Of a stretch of 64,000 nt of DNA, positions 7,868 to 15,772 are shown piece after piece. The DNA is from Methylobacterium hispanicum (GTDB lineage Bacteria > Pseudomonadota > Alphaproteobacteria > Rhizobiales > Beijerinckiaceae): the NCBI RefSeq assembly GCF_022179285.1, contig NZ_BPQO01000002.1:310001-374000 (forward strand), read 5' to 3'. The notes under the pieces are model-generated. The model was given only the letters and a program-made list of their open reading frames with translations, did no database searches and was not told where the DNA came from. Numbering within the stretch: the stretch's first letter is position 1; every line of letters begins with the position of its first letter. The position numbers and the translations under genes were made by a program.

Positions 7868-9790
7868 TCAGGCCCCGACCGGCCGCGGCGACGGCTCGGG
7901 GCCGGCCCCGGTGCCGCCGAGGACCCGCATGGCGTTGAGGACGACCGCGACGTCGATCACCTCCTGAAGCAGCGCGCCCTGTATGGGCGAGAGGTAGCCG
8001 AGCGCCGCCGCCGTCATGCCGGCGAGCGAGAGCCCGAGCCCCGCCGCCACGCTCTGGACCGCGATGACGCGGGCCCGCCGGGCGATCCGGATGGCCTCGG
8101 GCAGCGGCGCGAGGCTGTCGACCAGGAGGACGACGTCCGCCGCCTCGGCCGCCGCCGCCGCGCCCCGGGCGCCGAGCGCGACGCCGAGGTCGGCGGCCGC
8201 CAGGGCGGGCGCGTCGTTGACCCCGTCGCCCACCATCATCACGGGGCCGTTCCGCCGCTCGGCGGCCACGATGTCGGTCTTGTCCGCGGGATCGAGATCC
8301 GCCGCGACGGCGTCGATGCGAAGCCCGGCCGCCAGTGCCTCCGCCACGGCACGCCGGTCCCCCGTCGCGAGCACCACACGCGAGACGCCGCAGGCGCGCA
8401 GAGCGTCGAGCGACCGGCCGCCGTCCCGCCGCAGCGGGTCGGCGAACGTGAGGATCGCGGCGGGGCTGCCGTCGATGGCGACCAGCACCGTCGCCGAGGC
8501 GGCGGGTTCGTCCCGCTCCTCCTCGATCCGCGGGAAGGCACCGGCATGCTCGCGCAGGAGGCGCGGTCCGCCGACCACGACGCGCCGGCCCGCCACGATG
8601 CCGGCGACCCCCGCGCCGGGGATCTCGGCGACCGCCTCCGGCCGGGAAAGCGCGAGGCCGCGCCCGCGCGCCTCGGAGACCAGGGCGCGGGCCATCGGAT
8701 GGCCGGAGGCCTGCTCGAGGCTGGCAGCAAGCCCCAGCGCCTCCACCTCCTCGAAGGGGGGTAGGGTGCGCACCGAGACCAGTCGGGCGGCGCCGTGCGT
8801 GAGGGTGCCGGTCTTGTCCACCACCAGTACGCGGATTCCGGCCAGCGTCTCCAGGGCGCCCCCGCCCTTGATGAGGACGCCGATGCGCGCGGCGCGCGAG
8901 AGGCCGGAGACCAGGGCGACGGGCACGGCCAGGATCAGCGGGCACGGAGTGGCGACGACCAGGACCGCGAGGGCCCGCAACGGGTCGCCCGCCGCGACCC
9001 AGGCGGCCCCGGCCATGAGGAGCGTCACGCCCAGAAAGGCGAGGCCGTAGCGATCCGCCATGCGCGCCATCGGGGCCTTCCGGGACCGGGCCGCCTCGAC
9101 GAGGCGGACGATCCCCGCATAGGTGCTGTCGGCCGCGGCGCGCTCGGCGAGAAGCGTGAAGGGCGCGCCGACGTTCACCGACCCGCTCAGCACGGGCGCG
9201 CCCCGCTCGATGGCGACGGGCAGCGCCTCGCCGGTCAGGCTCGACTGGTCGAGCACGGCGCGGCCCGCGGCGACGCGGCCGTCCACCGGCAGGACGTCGC
9301 CGACGCGCACGAGGACGCGGTCTCCCGGTGCCAGCGCCCCGAGCGGCACCTCGGTGAGCCTGCCGTCCGCCTCCCGCAGGGCGGAGCAGGGCTGGCGCGC
9401 GATCAGAGCCGTCATGGATCGCTCGGCGCGCCCGGCCGCGTAGGCCTCCAGCGACTGGCCGCCCGCGTACATGAGGGCGATGACGACGCCGGCCAGCGGC
9501 TGCGACAGGGCGAGCGCCCCGCCCATCGACAGCAGGGCGACGAGGTCGAGTCCGACATCGCCCCGCGCGAGGCCGGCAACCACCTGCGCGGCGAGCGCGG
9601 CCAGGATCGCCAGCGTCGCCAGCGTCCAGGCCCAGTTCGCGGCGCCGGGTTGGCCGAGCGCCTGCGCCGACAGGCCGACGCAGAGGCCCGCCAGCGGCAC
9701 GACCGCCAGCCAGCGGCGCAGGCGCGGGCCCCATTCGGCGAGGGTCGGCCCTGCGATCCCGGTCGCGCCCGTCGCCGATGCCGTCGTCAT
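7868..9790 (-). CDS. Heavy-metal P1B-type ATPase with TPC motif, no metal-binding N-terminal domain
   Basis: A 640-aa polytopic inner-membrane ATPase. Visible in order: N-terminal membrane segments (about 28-110), actuator domain with SLTGE at 184-188, the intramembrane motif TPCPL at 281-285, phosphorylation motif DKTGT with Asp325, the P1B-specific SGHPMA near 362-367, and GDGVNDAP in the hinge. P1B pumps export transition metals; the intramembrane TPC sequence is the mark of the poorly known P1B-5 group, whose Sinorhizobium member Nia is linked to Ni and Fe. The usual HMA or C-terminal haemerythrin domains are absent. Box 6 lies 61 bp upstream, so hypoxic induction is likely. The transported metal is not predictable here. 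Confidence 0.85.
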   Translation of the reverse strand: MTTASATGATGIAGPTLAEWGPRLRRWLAVVPLAGLCVGLSAQALGQPGAANWAWTLATLAILAALAAQVVAGLARGDVGLDLVALLSMGGALALSQPLAGVVIALMYAGGQSLEAYAAGRAERSMTALIARQPCSALREADGRLTEVPLGALAPGDRVLVRVGDVLPVDGRVAAGRAVLDQSSLTGEALPVAIERGAPVLSGSVNVGAPFTLLAERAAADSTYAGIVRLVEAARSRKAPMARMADRYGLAFLGVTLLMAGAAWVAAGDPLRALAVLVVATPCPLILAVPVALVSGLSRAARIGVLIKGGGALETLAGIRVLVVDKTGTLTHGAARLVSVRTLPPFEEVEALGLAASLEQASGHPMARALVSEARGRGLALSRPEAVAEIPGAGVAGIVAGRRVVVGGPRLLREHAGAFPRIEEERDEPAASATVLVAIDGSPAAILTFADPLRRDGGRSLDALRACGVSRVVLATGDRRAVAEALAAGLRIDAVAADLDPADKTDIVAAERRNGPVMMVGDGVNDAPALAAADLGVALGARGAAAAAEAADVVLLVDSLAPLPEAIRIARRARVIAVQSVAAGLGLSLAGMTAAALGYLSPIQGALLQEVIDVAVVLNAMRVLGGTGAGPEPSPRPVGA

Positions 9791-9850
9791 GCCCGCGTCC
9801 GCTCCGGCTGCCGCGCCCTCGCAAGGCTCCCACCGGACCGTCGCGGCGCC

Positions 9851-9864
9851 TTGTGCTGGATCAA
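9851..9864. promoter_or_regulatory. FixK/FNR-type box 6
   Basis: TTGTGCTGGATCAA differs from the consensus at the fourth base but keeps TTG and the ATCAA half. It is centred about 67 bp upstream of the ATPase start at 9790. Confidence 0.58.
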
Positions 9865-9908
9865 GGCGGACGCGACCGCGCTCGCCTTATTCGCGGATCC
9901 GCGTCGGC

Positions 9909-9922
9909 TTGCGTCAGATCAA
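9909..9922. promoter_or_regulatory. FixK/FNR-type box 7
   Basis: TTGCGTCAGATCAA is 45 bp from box 6 and is centred about 69 bp upstream of the usp start at 9985. The two boxes give the divergent ATPase and usp genes one site each. Confidence 0.65.
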
Positions 9923-9984
9923 AGCCGTGCCGGGTTCCGGCCCGCAGCATGACGGCGATCCATCGCGGGTCCGGGGAGGGCACG

Positions 9985-10803
9985 ATGACGTACGCGAGCA
10001 TCATGGTGGGCGTCGATGACGGGCTCCACGCCTCGGCACGGGTGCGCCTGGCCGCCGATGTCGCGCAGCGCTTCGGCGCCCGCCTCCTCGGGGCCGCCGC
10101 CTGCCTGCCGGACTATCCGCAGAGCTACGGCGAGACGGCCGCACCCATGGGCCTCGTCATCGAGGAGATCCGGCAGGCGGCCCTGGACAAGCTCGCGGGC
10201 GCCGAGCGGGCCTTCCGCGCGGCCTCGTCCCTGGCTGACCGCACGGTGTGGCGCTCCGACCTCGCCGGCCCGGTCCCGTTCCTCGCGCGTCAGTCACGGG
10301 CGGCGGATCTCGTCGTCCTCGGTCGCTACGCGGACGACGAGGGCGTTTCACCCGGCATGACGGTCGGCGTCGGGGACGCGCTGATGGGGCTGGGACGGCC
10401 CGTCCTGGTGGTCCCGGCCGGCACGGGACATCTCGACGCCGCGCGCGTCGTCATCGGCTGGAAGAACACGCTCCAGACGCGCCGGGCGATCTCCGACGCC
10501 ATGCCGTTTCTCCGCCGCGCCGAGGCCGTCCAGGTGTTCAGCGTCGCCGACCCCGCCGACCGCTCGGACGTGGAGGACGTGGTCGGCTACCTCGCCCTGC
10601 ACGACGTCAGCGCGAGCGCGCACGTCGCCGCGCCGTCCGGCTGGAGCGTCGCCGACGACCTGCAGCGGGCGGCGCGCCATTTCCGCGCGGACCTGATCGT
10701 GGCGGGCGGGTACGGCTACGGCCGCCTGCGCGAATGGTTCTTCGGCGGCGTGACGCGCGACCTGCTGGAGAGGACGCCGGTCTGCTGCCTGATGTCCCAC
10801 TGA
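9985..10803 (+). CDS. Universal stress protein, tandem UspA domains
   Basis: A 272-aa protein from the ATG at 9985. Two UspA halves are present; the second starts at ARVVIGWKNTLQTRRA and ends with ADLIVAGGYGYGRLREWFFG and a VCCLMSH tail like the 6958-7770 product. It is divergent from the metal ATPase and has its own FixK-type box. It converges on the Crp/Fnr gene with a 64-bp gap. Confidence 0.87.
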   Translation: MTYASIMVGVDDGLHASARVRLAADVAQRFGARLLGAAACLPDYPQSYGETAAPMGLVIEEIRQAALDKLAGAERAFRAASSLADRTVWRSDLAGPVPFLARQSRAADLVVLGRYADDEGVSPGMTVGVGDALMGLGRPVLVVPAGTGHLDAARVVIGWKNTLQTRRAISDAMPFLRRAEAVQVFSVADPADRSDVEDVVGYLALHDVSASAHVAAPSGWSVADDLQRAARHFRADLIVAGGYGYGRLREWFFGGVTRDLLERTPVCCLMSH

Positions 10804-10867
10804 CGAACCCACCGCTGCGCCCGGTGCGGGAAGCCGGGCCGCGCCCCCCGGATCCCGCCGCCCCCGC

Positions 10868-11695
10868 TCAGCCGCGCATCGGGCCCCGCCGGACGGCCGC
10901 GAAGCCCCGCGCATCGGGGCGCTCGCCGAAGACGGACACGCCCGGCGCGCCCGCCTCCGACGGGGCCGCCGTCGCGCCGTCGGAGAGGTGCAGGTAGCCC
11001 GGATGGAAACCCGCGAAGGCGGCGAGGCGGGCGAAGTCGGGCACCGTCACGACGCCTTTGGCCAGCTTGATGAGGTGGCCCTCCTGGAGGGCGTGGAGCA
11101 CCCGGTTCACGTGTACGGTGGAGACCGCGGTGATGTCGGCCAGCGTCACCTGCCGTATCCCGTTCGAGAACACCTCGTGCTCGTCGCAGCCCGAAGCGCG
11201 CTGTCGCGCGAGGATCTCGCAGATGGCGTGCGCGATCCGCCGCTCGGCATCCCGGCCGGCGTTGACGAGCCATTCCTGCGCGATACTCAGCTCCACCACC
11301 GACAGCCACCACAGGGCGAGCCCGATGCGCGGATAAGCCCTGACCAGCGTCGCCAGCGTGCCGAGCGGGACGTCGGCGACCACGCAGGCCGACAGCGCCC
11401 CCACGGTGCTCGTGACCGTGCGCGGCACCAGCAAAGGGACCCCGCAGAACTCTCCCGGGAAGTAGAGGGCGATGATGCAGCGCGTGCCGTCCGGCAGCAT
11501 CTCGTAACGGCAGGCGACGCCGCTCACGATCAGGTGCGCGCCGTCATGGTCGCGGGTCCCGCGGATGTCCGCACGGGCCGGAACCTGCCGCCGTTGCGGC
11601 TTCAGGCCGAGGAGGACCTGCCGCTCCGGCGCACCGAGCAGCCCGGCCCGGTCCAGCCGGCGCGTGAGGCCTGCGAGTATGGCGTGCAACGGCAT
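10868..11695 (-). CDS. Crp/Fnr family transcriptional regulator
   Basis: A 275-aa regulator starting at the ATG at 11695. The N-terminal cyclic-nucleotide-binding-like domain (about 15-140) lacks the FNR cysteine cluster, so direct Fe-S oxygen sensing is unlikely. The C-terminal winged helix (about 150-225) has a recognition helix ending STVHVNRVL. In FNR and FixK this helix carries E..SR; here the Glu position is Val and Ser is Asn, so it may not read TTGA boxes itself. A C-terminal extension of about 40 residues is low-complexity. Box 8 lies about 209 bp upstream, fitting a member of the hypoxia regulon rather than its proven activator. Confidence 0.82.
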   Translation of the reverse strand: MPLHAILAGLTRRLDRAGLLGAPERQVLLGLKPQRRQVPARADIRGTRDHDGAHLIVSGVACRYEMLPDGTRCIIALYFPGEFCGVPLLVPRTVTSTVGALSACVVADVPLGTLATLVRAYPRIGLALWWLSVVELSIAQEWLVNAGRDAERRIAHAICEILARQRASGCDEHEVFSNGIRQVTLADITAVSTVHVNRVLHALQEGHLIKLAKGVVTVPDFARLAAFAGFHPGYLHLSDGATAAPSEAGAPGVSVFGERPDARGFAAVRRGPMRG

Positions 11696-12282
11696 CCGGA
11701 TGCCCTCAGGACGGCGTGTCCGCGATGCCCTGCGCGGTCTGCGGCTGTCGCGGGCGCCGTGCCGGGCGGCGAAGGGTCGGCGACCCGTCGCCAACGTCGA
11801 CGGCCGGGCGCGATCTGCTCGTCATGGGGTCGGTTCCAGCTGTCCAGCCGCGGTCGATCCGCTGGCAGGATCCTGTCCCCCCGCGTTCGAAGCCGCCTTG
11901 CGATGGATCAATCGACCGCGGTCTCGCGCGCCCGGAAGAGGGACGGCCGGCCCGATCGGGCGGGAATCGTGGACAGGGGGAGCCGGCACGCCTCGCGGGC
12001 ATCGGCCGGATCCCGTGCGACGCTCCCCGCAAGCGACGCTCCCCGCAAGGGGCGAGGAGGCGATCCGAGAGGGTGGCTCGGATCGCCTTGCACGCGCTGC
12101 CCCGGTGTTGAGACGGTGACCGGCAGCTCGCTGTCCGAGCTAGGTTGTCATGGTTAACGAAACGTTTCCGCGAAACGCCGCGGCGTCCGGCAGGACGGGC
12201 GGCGGAGAGCGGCGAAACGGTCCCGGTGGCCGCGGGAGAACGACGGATCCCGCGCGCGCGGATCCGGTGACGGAACGGCCGT
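11696..12282. other. Gene-poor gap upstream of the Crp/Fnr gene
   Basis: This 587-bp region has no frame I would call a gene. It contains FixK-type box 8 (11898-11911) and a perfect 16-bp direct duplication, GCGACGCTCCCCGCAA, at 12017-12032 and 12033-12048. A short frame from 12150 is open but has the base composition of noise. Confidence 0.5.
11898..11911. promoter_or_regulatory. FixK/FNR-type box 8
   Basis: TTGCGATGGATCAA has intact TTGC and ATCAA halves. It is about 209 bp upstream of the Crp/Fnr start at 11695, farther than the other boxes, which implies a long leader or an upstream start for that gene. Confidence 0.6.
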
Positions 12283-12474
12283 TCAGTCCCAGTCGATGTC
12301 CAGGGAGCGCTCGAAAGCGACGGCGCCCATCTCACGACCCTTCGGGTCCAGGACCACCACGTCGCGGAACCCACGGCGCTGGAGTTCCCAGGTCTTCTCC
12401 ATCGCCTGTTCGTCGGTTCCGCAAGCGAAGGTCATGACCCGGCCGGACGGATCCGTCCCTCTCACCTTGTACAC
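12283..12474 (-). CDS. Small hypothetical protein
   Basis: A 63-aa protein using a GTG start at 12474, chosen because a GAGGAG ribosome-binding site sits at 12481-12486 with 6-nt spacing. The sequence is soluble and balanced (VYKVRGTDPSGRVMTFACGT at the start, many acidic residues at the end), unlike random GC-rich frames, so it is probably real. Family not recognised. Confidence 0.55.
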   Translation of the reverse strand: MYKVRGTDPSGRVMTFACGTDEQAMEKTWELQRRGFRDVVVLDPKGREMGAVAFERSLDIDWD

Positions 12475-12722
12475 GACGTGCTCCTCGAACGGCCTGCGGC
12501 TGAGACAGAACGCTTCGGCGGATGCGGGGTTCTTCCCGGATCGCCGAACCACGCCACGATGCCGAGCGCGGACGGTATCGGAGTCGTCGCTGCCCGTACA
12601 GGTCGAGGGCCGGGGCAATCCGCGAAGCCTGCAGGATCGCGGGGTGCGGGCAGGGAGGCGGGACACGGCGTCACTCCCCGTGACCCGCGGGCGGAAGCCC
12701 CGGCGGCCCGGACGCGCGGGCG

Positions 12723-13220
12723 TCAGCGCTTCGAGGCCTTCTGCGCCGGGAGCTTGACGTCGCCCTTCCACTCACCCGTGAAATCGGTCCTCGAGACGTA
12801 GGCGAGCGAGAAGGTCCCGCTGCCCTTCACGCCCTTGAACTCGCCGGTACTCGACTTGTCCCGGTAGGTTCCGGTCGCGGTCACGCGACCCTGAGCATCC
12901 GTCGTCACCGTGCCGCGGTAGGTGCTCGAGGTCGATCCGGCCGGTGTCGTGAAGGTGATCAAGCCCTCGACGGGTCCCTGACCGTTCGTCAGCGTCGCGG
13001 TCTCGGTCCATTGAACCGTCGCCCCATCCAGCGGCGTGCCGGGACCGGTGTTCACGCCGGTCGCCTTCTGTTGAATTCGGATCTGATCGGGTCCGATCGG
13101 CTGCGGCGTCTGGCTCTCCACGCGGCCCGTGTACGAGCCGCCCATCGGCATCGCCTCGGCGATTCCGACAGGGATGATCAGGGCACAAAGGGCGGCCGTC
13201 GCACTCAATGACTTGAGCAT
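12723..13220 (-). CDS. Exported hypothetical protein
   Basis: A 165-aa protein from the ATG at 13220, preceded by GGAGAG. Residues 1-23 form a signal peptide (ALCALIIPVGIAEA before the cut). The mature part is rich in Thr, Gly and Ser with alternating beta-type segments (TVQWTETATLTNG, FTTPAGSTSSTYRGTV), suggesting a small periplasmic or secreted beta protein. The C-terminus is basic. No family recognised. Its upstream region (13221-13310) is AT-rich, a likely promoter. Confidence 0.7.
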   Translation of the reverse strand: MLKSLSATAALCALIIPVGIAEAMPMGGSYTGRVESQTPQPIGPDQIRIQQKATGVNTGPGTPLDGATVQWTETATLTNGQGPVEGLITFTTPAGSTSSTYRGTVTTDAQGRVTATGTYRDKSSTGEFKGVKGSGTFSLAYVSRTDFTGEWKGDVKLPAQKASKR

Positions 13221-13489
13221 CGCACTCTCCTCCAGTTGATTGTATTGTTGAGTACTCACTGCACAGCGACTTACTTCAAACATTAAAAACACAATATCGA
13301 TATCAGTCAAACCGTGGGCGATCGGCCCGCGGATCCCCCCGCCATCGACACGTCGGCGCCTGGGGCCATCGAGGACTTGCGCGAGGACGGCGGCGCGCCC
13401 GCCGGCCTCACGGTCCCCGCGCCGGGCGCGGCTGAACCCTCGGGGATCTCAGGGGTTGGGCTCCGATTGCGGAGGGCGGAGCAGCATCG

Positions 13490-13789
13490 ATGCGGAACCT
13501 CAAGGCCTTCGCCGTCGTCGCCACGCTCGTGCTGGCCGACCCGGCCGCGGCGCAGGTCGTCACCGGCGGCGCGGGCAATACCGGTGTCCGAGCCCCCGCC
13601 GGGACGGGTGGCGTGCGCCCCGACGATCGTGATCTCGGGCCGAGACCGCCCCGTGCAGGAAACACGGCGAACCCGAGCAATTCGCCCGTTCCCGGGACGA
13701 CGCCGGGCGTCGATATCGGCGGAACGCAGACGAGCGGACCGCCGGGCACAGGGGGGACCGCCGGAGGTCCAACGATCGGCAACCGGTGA
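13490..13789 (+). CDS. Small exported Gly/Pro-rich protein
   Basis: A 99-aa protein with a signal peptide (MRNLKAFAVVATLVLADPAAAQ, cut near residue 21). The rest is low-complexity, rich in Gly, Pro, Thr and Asn (GGTQTSGPPGTGGTAGGP), and probably disordered in the periplasm. No domain is recognised. Such short secreted proteins are common in Methylobacterium-like genomes. Confidence 0.6.
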   Translation: MRNLKAFAVVATLVLADPAAAQVVTGGAGNTGVRAPAGTGGVRPDDRDLGPRPPRAGNTANPSNSPVPGTTPGVDIGGTQTSGPPGTGGTAGGPTIGNR

Positions 13790-13809
13790 GGGTGGAGCGG
13801 GCGGGTGCC

Positions 13810-14040
13810 TCAGCAGTCTCCGCCACCGCCGGAGGATCCGACGTCACAGGTCGACGGGTTGAAGGAGGCCGGGGGGACCCAAGCCTGGCCGCCCGTCCCG
13901 GAGCAGGATGCCGAGGCTGCGACGTTGGCTCCGATCCAGTCGCCTTCGCTTGTGCCGCTCGGCCGGAGGTCTCGCGCCATCGCGCGCTCGCGGCGCTGCC
14001 AGAGGCGGAGCTGAAGCTTGTGGAGCCAATCGGATACCAT
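13810..14040 (-). CDS. Small hypothetical protein
   Basis: A possible 76-aa gene starting at the ATG at 14040. A strong GGGGAGGG ribosome-binding site lies about 7 nt upstream, the main reason for calling it. The N-terminus (MVSDWLHKLQLRLWQRRERA) could form an amphipathic basic helix; the C-terminus is Ser/Gly/Cys-rich. A frame on the other strand over the same bases is less convincing. Confidence 0.4.
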   Translation of the reverse strand: MVSDWLHKLQLRLWQRRERAMARDLRPSGTSEGDWIGANVAASASCSGTGGQAWVPPASFNPSTCDVGSSGGGGDC

Positions 14041-14305
14041 CGGCGGCCCTCCCCAGGATCGGGGGCCATCCTGGTCCGTCCGCGCCGCGATCTCAACCGC
14101 GGAGGCGAGCCGGCAAAGCCTGCCGCGACCCGCAGGCAACGTCGATCCGTCGGGCGGGTCCGCGAGAGCCATGGGATTTCTGGCCGCTCGCGCCCGGAGC
14201 GGCAGACTCGGTCCCGCGAAAGCCGCCGACATGCCGAGCGATCGAGGCTCGACGGCGCCCCTGGGGGGACCTGTAACGGACGTTGCTATGAGATCTCGGG
14301 ATATT

Positions 14306-14351
14306 TGGTCGGAGTGGCAGGATTTGAACCTGCGACCCCCACGTCCCGAAC
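14306..14351 (-). other. 3' fragment of tRNA-Pro(CGG), probable attachment site of the island
   Basis: Read on the minus strand this contains the anticodon loop TTCGGGA (anticodon CGG), the 3' anticodon strand CGTGG, the T-arm GGTTCAAATCC, the acceptor strand CACTCCG and an encoded ACCA end at 14306. The match breaks in the anticodon stem: the 5' side is CCCCG where CCACG would be needed, and no D-arm or 5' acceptor strand follows. It is therefore a displaced 3' end, as left when an element integrates into a tRNA gene. The geometry places the element to the right, at positions above 14351. Confidence 0.7.
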
Positions 14352-14360
14352 GGGGGCGTG

Positions 14361-14397
14361 TGCCGACGGCGGTGTCTCTACGATGCCGCCGTCGGCA
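14361..14397. repeat. 12-bp perfect inverted repeat beside the att fragment
   Basis: TGCCGACGGCGG (14361-14372) pairs perfectly with CCGCCGTCGGCA (14386-14397) across a 13-nt loop. No T-run follows on either strand, so it is not a standard terminator. It lies directly next to the tRNA fragment and downstream of the gene at 14487. Confidence 0.7.
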
Positions 14398-14486
14398 GCG
14401 CAAGGGGGTTTCTCTCGTCATCTCTCGTGACCCCAAATCACCTCCCCTAACGGCAACATGTTTGGTCGATGTTTGGTCGGTTCACG

Positions 14487-14981
14487 TTATGAGCTGCCCC
14501 CCGTGTCCCGTTCCAGGCCACGCCGGTGGGCGCCTTCCTCGTCCTCCTCAACCAGGGCCAGCCGGAGGCCCGGCGGGACGCGGTCGCGCCGGCCCATGCG
14601 GAGCTCAAGGACTACGGCCTTGACGTAATCGGGGTCCAGGTCGGGGCCGCCTGGGATATCCGAGATGCGCCGGCACCAAGCCTCGGCCCCGGCATGCGCC
14701 ACCCGGGCGCGCAGAACCTCGCGGACGAGCTCGTCCGGCAGGTCCTCGGCGACCAGCGTCTCGCGGTACAGCTTCATCAGCCTGGCCTGGGCGGCCTCCA
14801 TCCGGGTAAAGGCCTCGTTGTATTCTGGCGTCGCGATGAAGCGGCCGGAGCCGTCTGGCAGGCGGACGTTGCAGGCGGCCTCACGGAGTTCGAACCGGTT
14901 CCTGGCATCGGCGACCCGCCGCTGAGCCTTCTCTAACAGGAAGGCCCGCTCGGCCGTCGCCAGGTTCGTCATCTCTACCAT
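14487..14981 (-). CDS. Hypothetical protein, helical
   Basis: A 164-aa protein, first gene inside the island edge. The first 90 residues are Ala/Glu/Arg-rich and likely a coiled coil (ERAFLLEKAQRRVADARNRF). No family recognised. It is oriented toward the att fragment. A role as a phage accessory protein is only inferred from position. Confidence 0.55.
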   Translation of the reverse strand: MVEMTNLATAERAFLLEKAQRRVADARNRFELREAACNVRLPDGSGRFIATPEYNEAFTRMEAAQARLMKLYRETLVAEDLPDELVREVLRARVAHAGAEAWCRRISDIPGGPDLDPDYVKAVVLELRMGRRDRVPPGLRLALVEEDEEGAHRRGLERDTGGSS

Positions 14982-15142
14982 GCTGCCCCCTCGATCATGC
15001 TTGGGGGACCGTGGACCAGCCCGAGTTACCGCTCCGTCTATGGGGGGCGGCCTGACATCGGGACGCGGCCATGGAAAAGGGGGCCTCTACTATGGTGGCG
15101 CCCCGTTACATCAGCACCCGGCCTTCGGATGCGTCCAGGATC

Positions 15143-15604
15143 TCAGGCCGCCGCGTCCGTCTTCGGGGTCTGCGGGGTGCCCAGCAGCCGCCCGGCGAGC
15201 ATCAGGGCGGCGCTTTCCGCGCTCGCCCCCTTCTCCATCAGGACCACCTTGGCCTCCCCGAAGACGGGCAGCAGCGGGACGCGCAGCCCGCCGATGGCGC
15301 CCGCCAAAGCGACGGTGTCCTTCACCCCCATGCGGGCGAGGTGGGCGGCCAGCGCCGCCACGATGACGGCGTCGATGGAGGGCGTCTCCAGCAAGCCCGC
15401 CTCGCGGCGCTTGAGGCGTTCGACGCGCTTGCGCTCGGCGTCGTCGCGCCTGCGCTCGGCGGCCGCGGACGAGCCTGCCCGTCGGACACCCGCAGGCTTG
15501 GGAACCGGCAGCGGCCCGGGCCCGGGCGTGTCGAGGTCCTGATCGGCTCGCGCCTCGGCCAGCACCCCTTCCAGGAACTCGTCGCCGGCGTCGTCATCGT
15601 ACAT
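15143..15604 (-). CDS. Hypothetical protein
   Basis: A 153-aa protein from the ATG at 15604. The N-terminus is acidic (MYDDDAGDEFLEGVLAEA), followed by a Pro-rich linker, a basic coiled-coil stretch (RRRDDAERKRVERLKRRE) and an Ala/Leu-rich C-terminal part with small-residue helices (VIVAALAAHLARMGVKD). The modular make-up resembles small phage accessory proteins, but no family is recognised. Confidence 0.5.
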   Translation of the reverse strand: MYDDDAGDEFLEGVLAEARADQDLDTPGPGPLPVPKPAGVRRAGSSAAAERRRDDAERKRVERLKRREAGLLETPSIDAVIVAALAAHLARMGVKDTVALAGAIGGLRVPLLPVFGEAKVVLMEKGASAESAALMLAGRLLGTPQTPKTDAAA

Positions 15605-15772
15605 GGAGGCCCTCCCGGTCAGGAGGGGAGCATGCTGCGTCGGCCGGCAAGCCACCAGGCGGCCCCGGCCAGGGCTTCCTTTACCCTGCGCACAGGAAGG
15701 CCGTCGGGGACTCTTGGCGTCCGATTCGCGAGCTGCGATCTCTATCGAGCACGAACGACGGAGGCGGCCCTG

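Larger units (their letters stand above)
14041..14486. other. Gap spanning the island's left edge
   Basis: No protein gene is seen. The region holds the tRNA-Pro 3' fragment (14306-14351) and a strong inverted repeat (14361-14397). The 9-mer TTTGGTCGG occurs both beside the tRNA fragment (about 14304) and again near 14471. Confidence 0.5.

Noticed and set aside
12150..12437. Plus-strand frame of about 95 codons
   Set aside because: Arg/Gly/Pro-rich noise that overlaps the better supported minus-strand gene at 12283-12474.
13807..14014. Plus-strand small proline-rich gene
   Set aside because: The minus-strand gene over the same bases has a strong ribosome-binding site and a better protein-like sequence.
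14306..14390. A complete tRNA gene on the minus strand
   Set aside because: Only the 3' half has tRNA features; the 5' part has no D-arm and no CGGAGTG-like acceptor strand.
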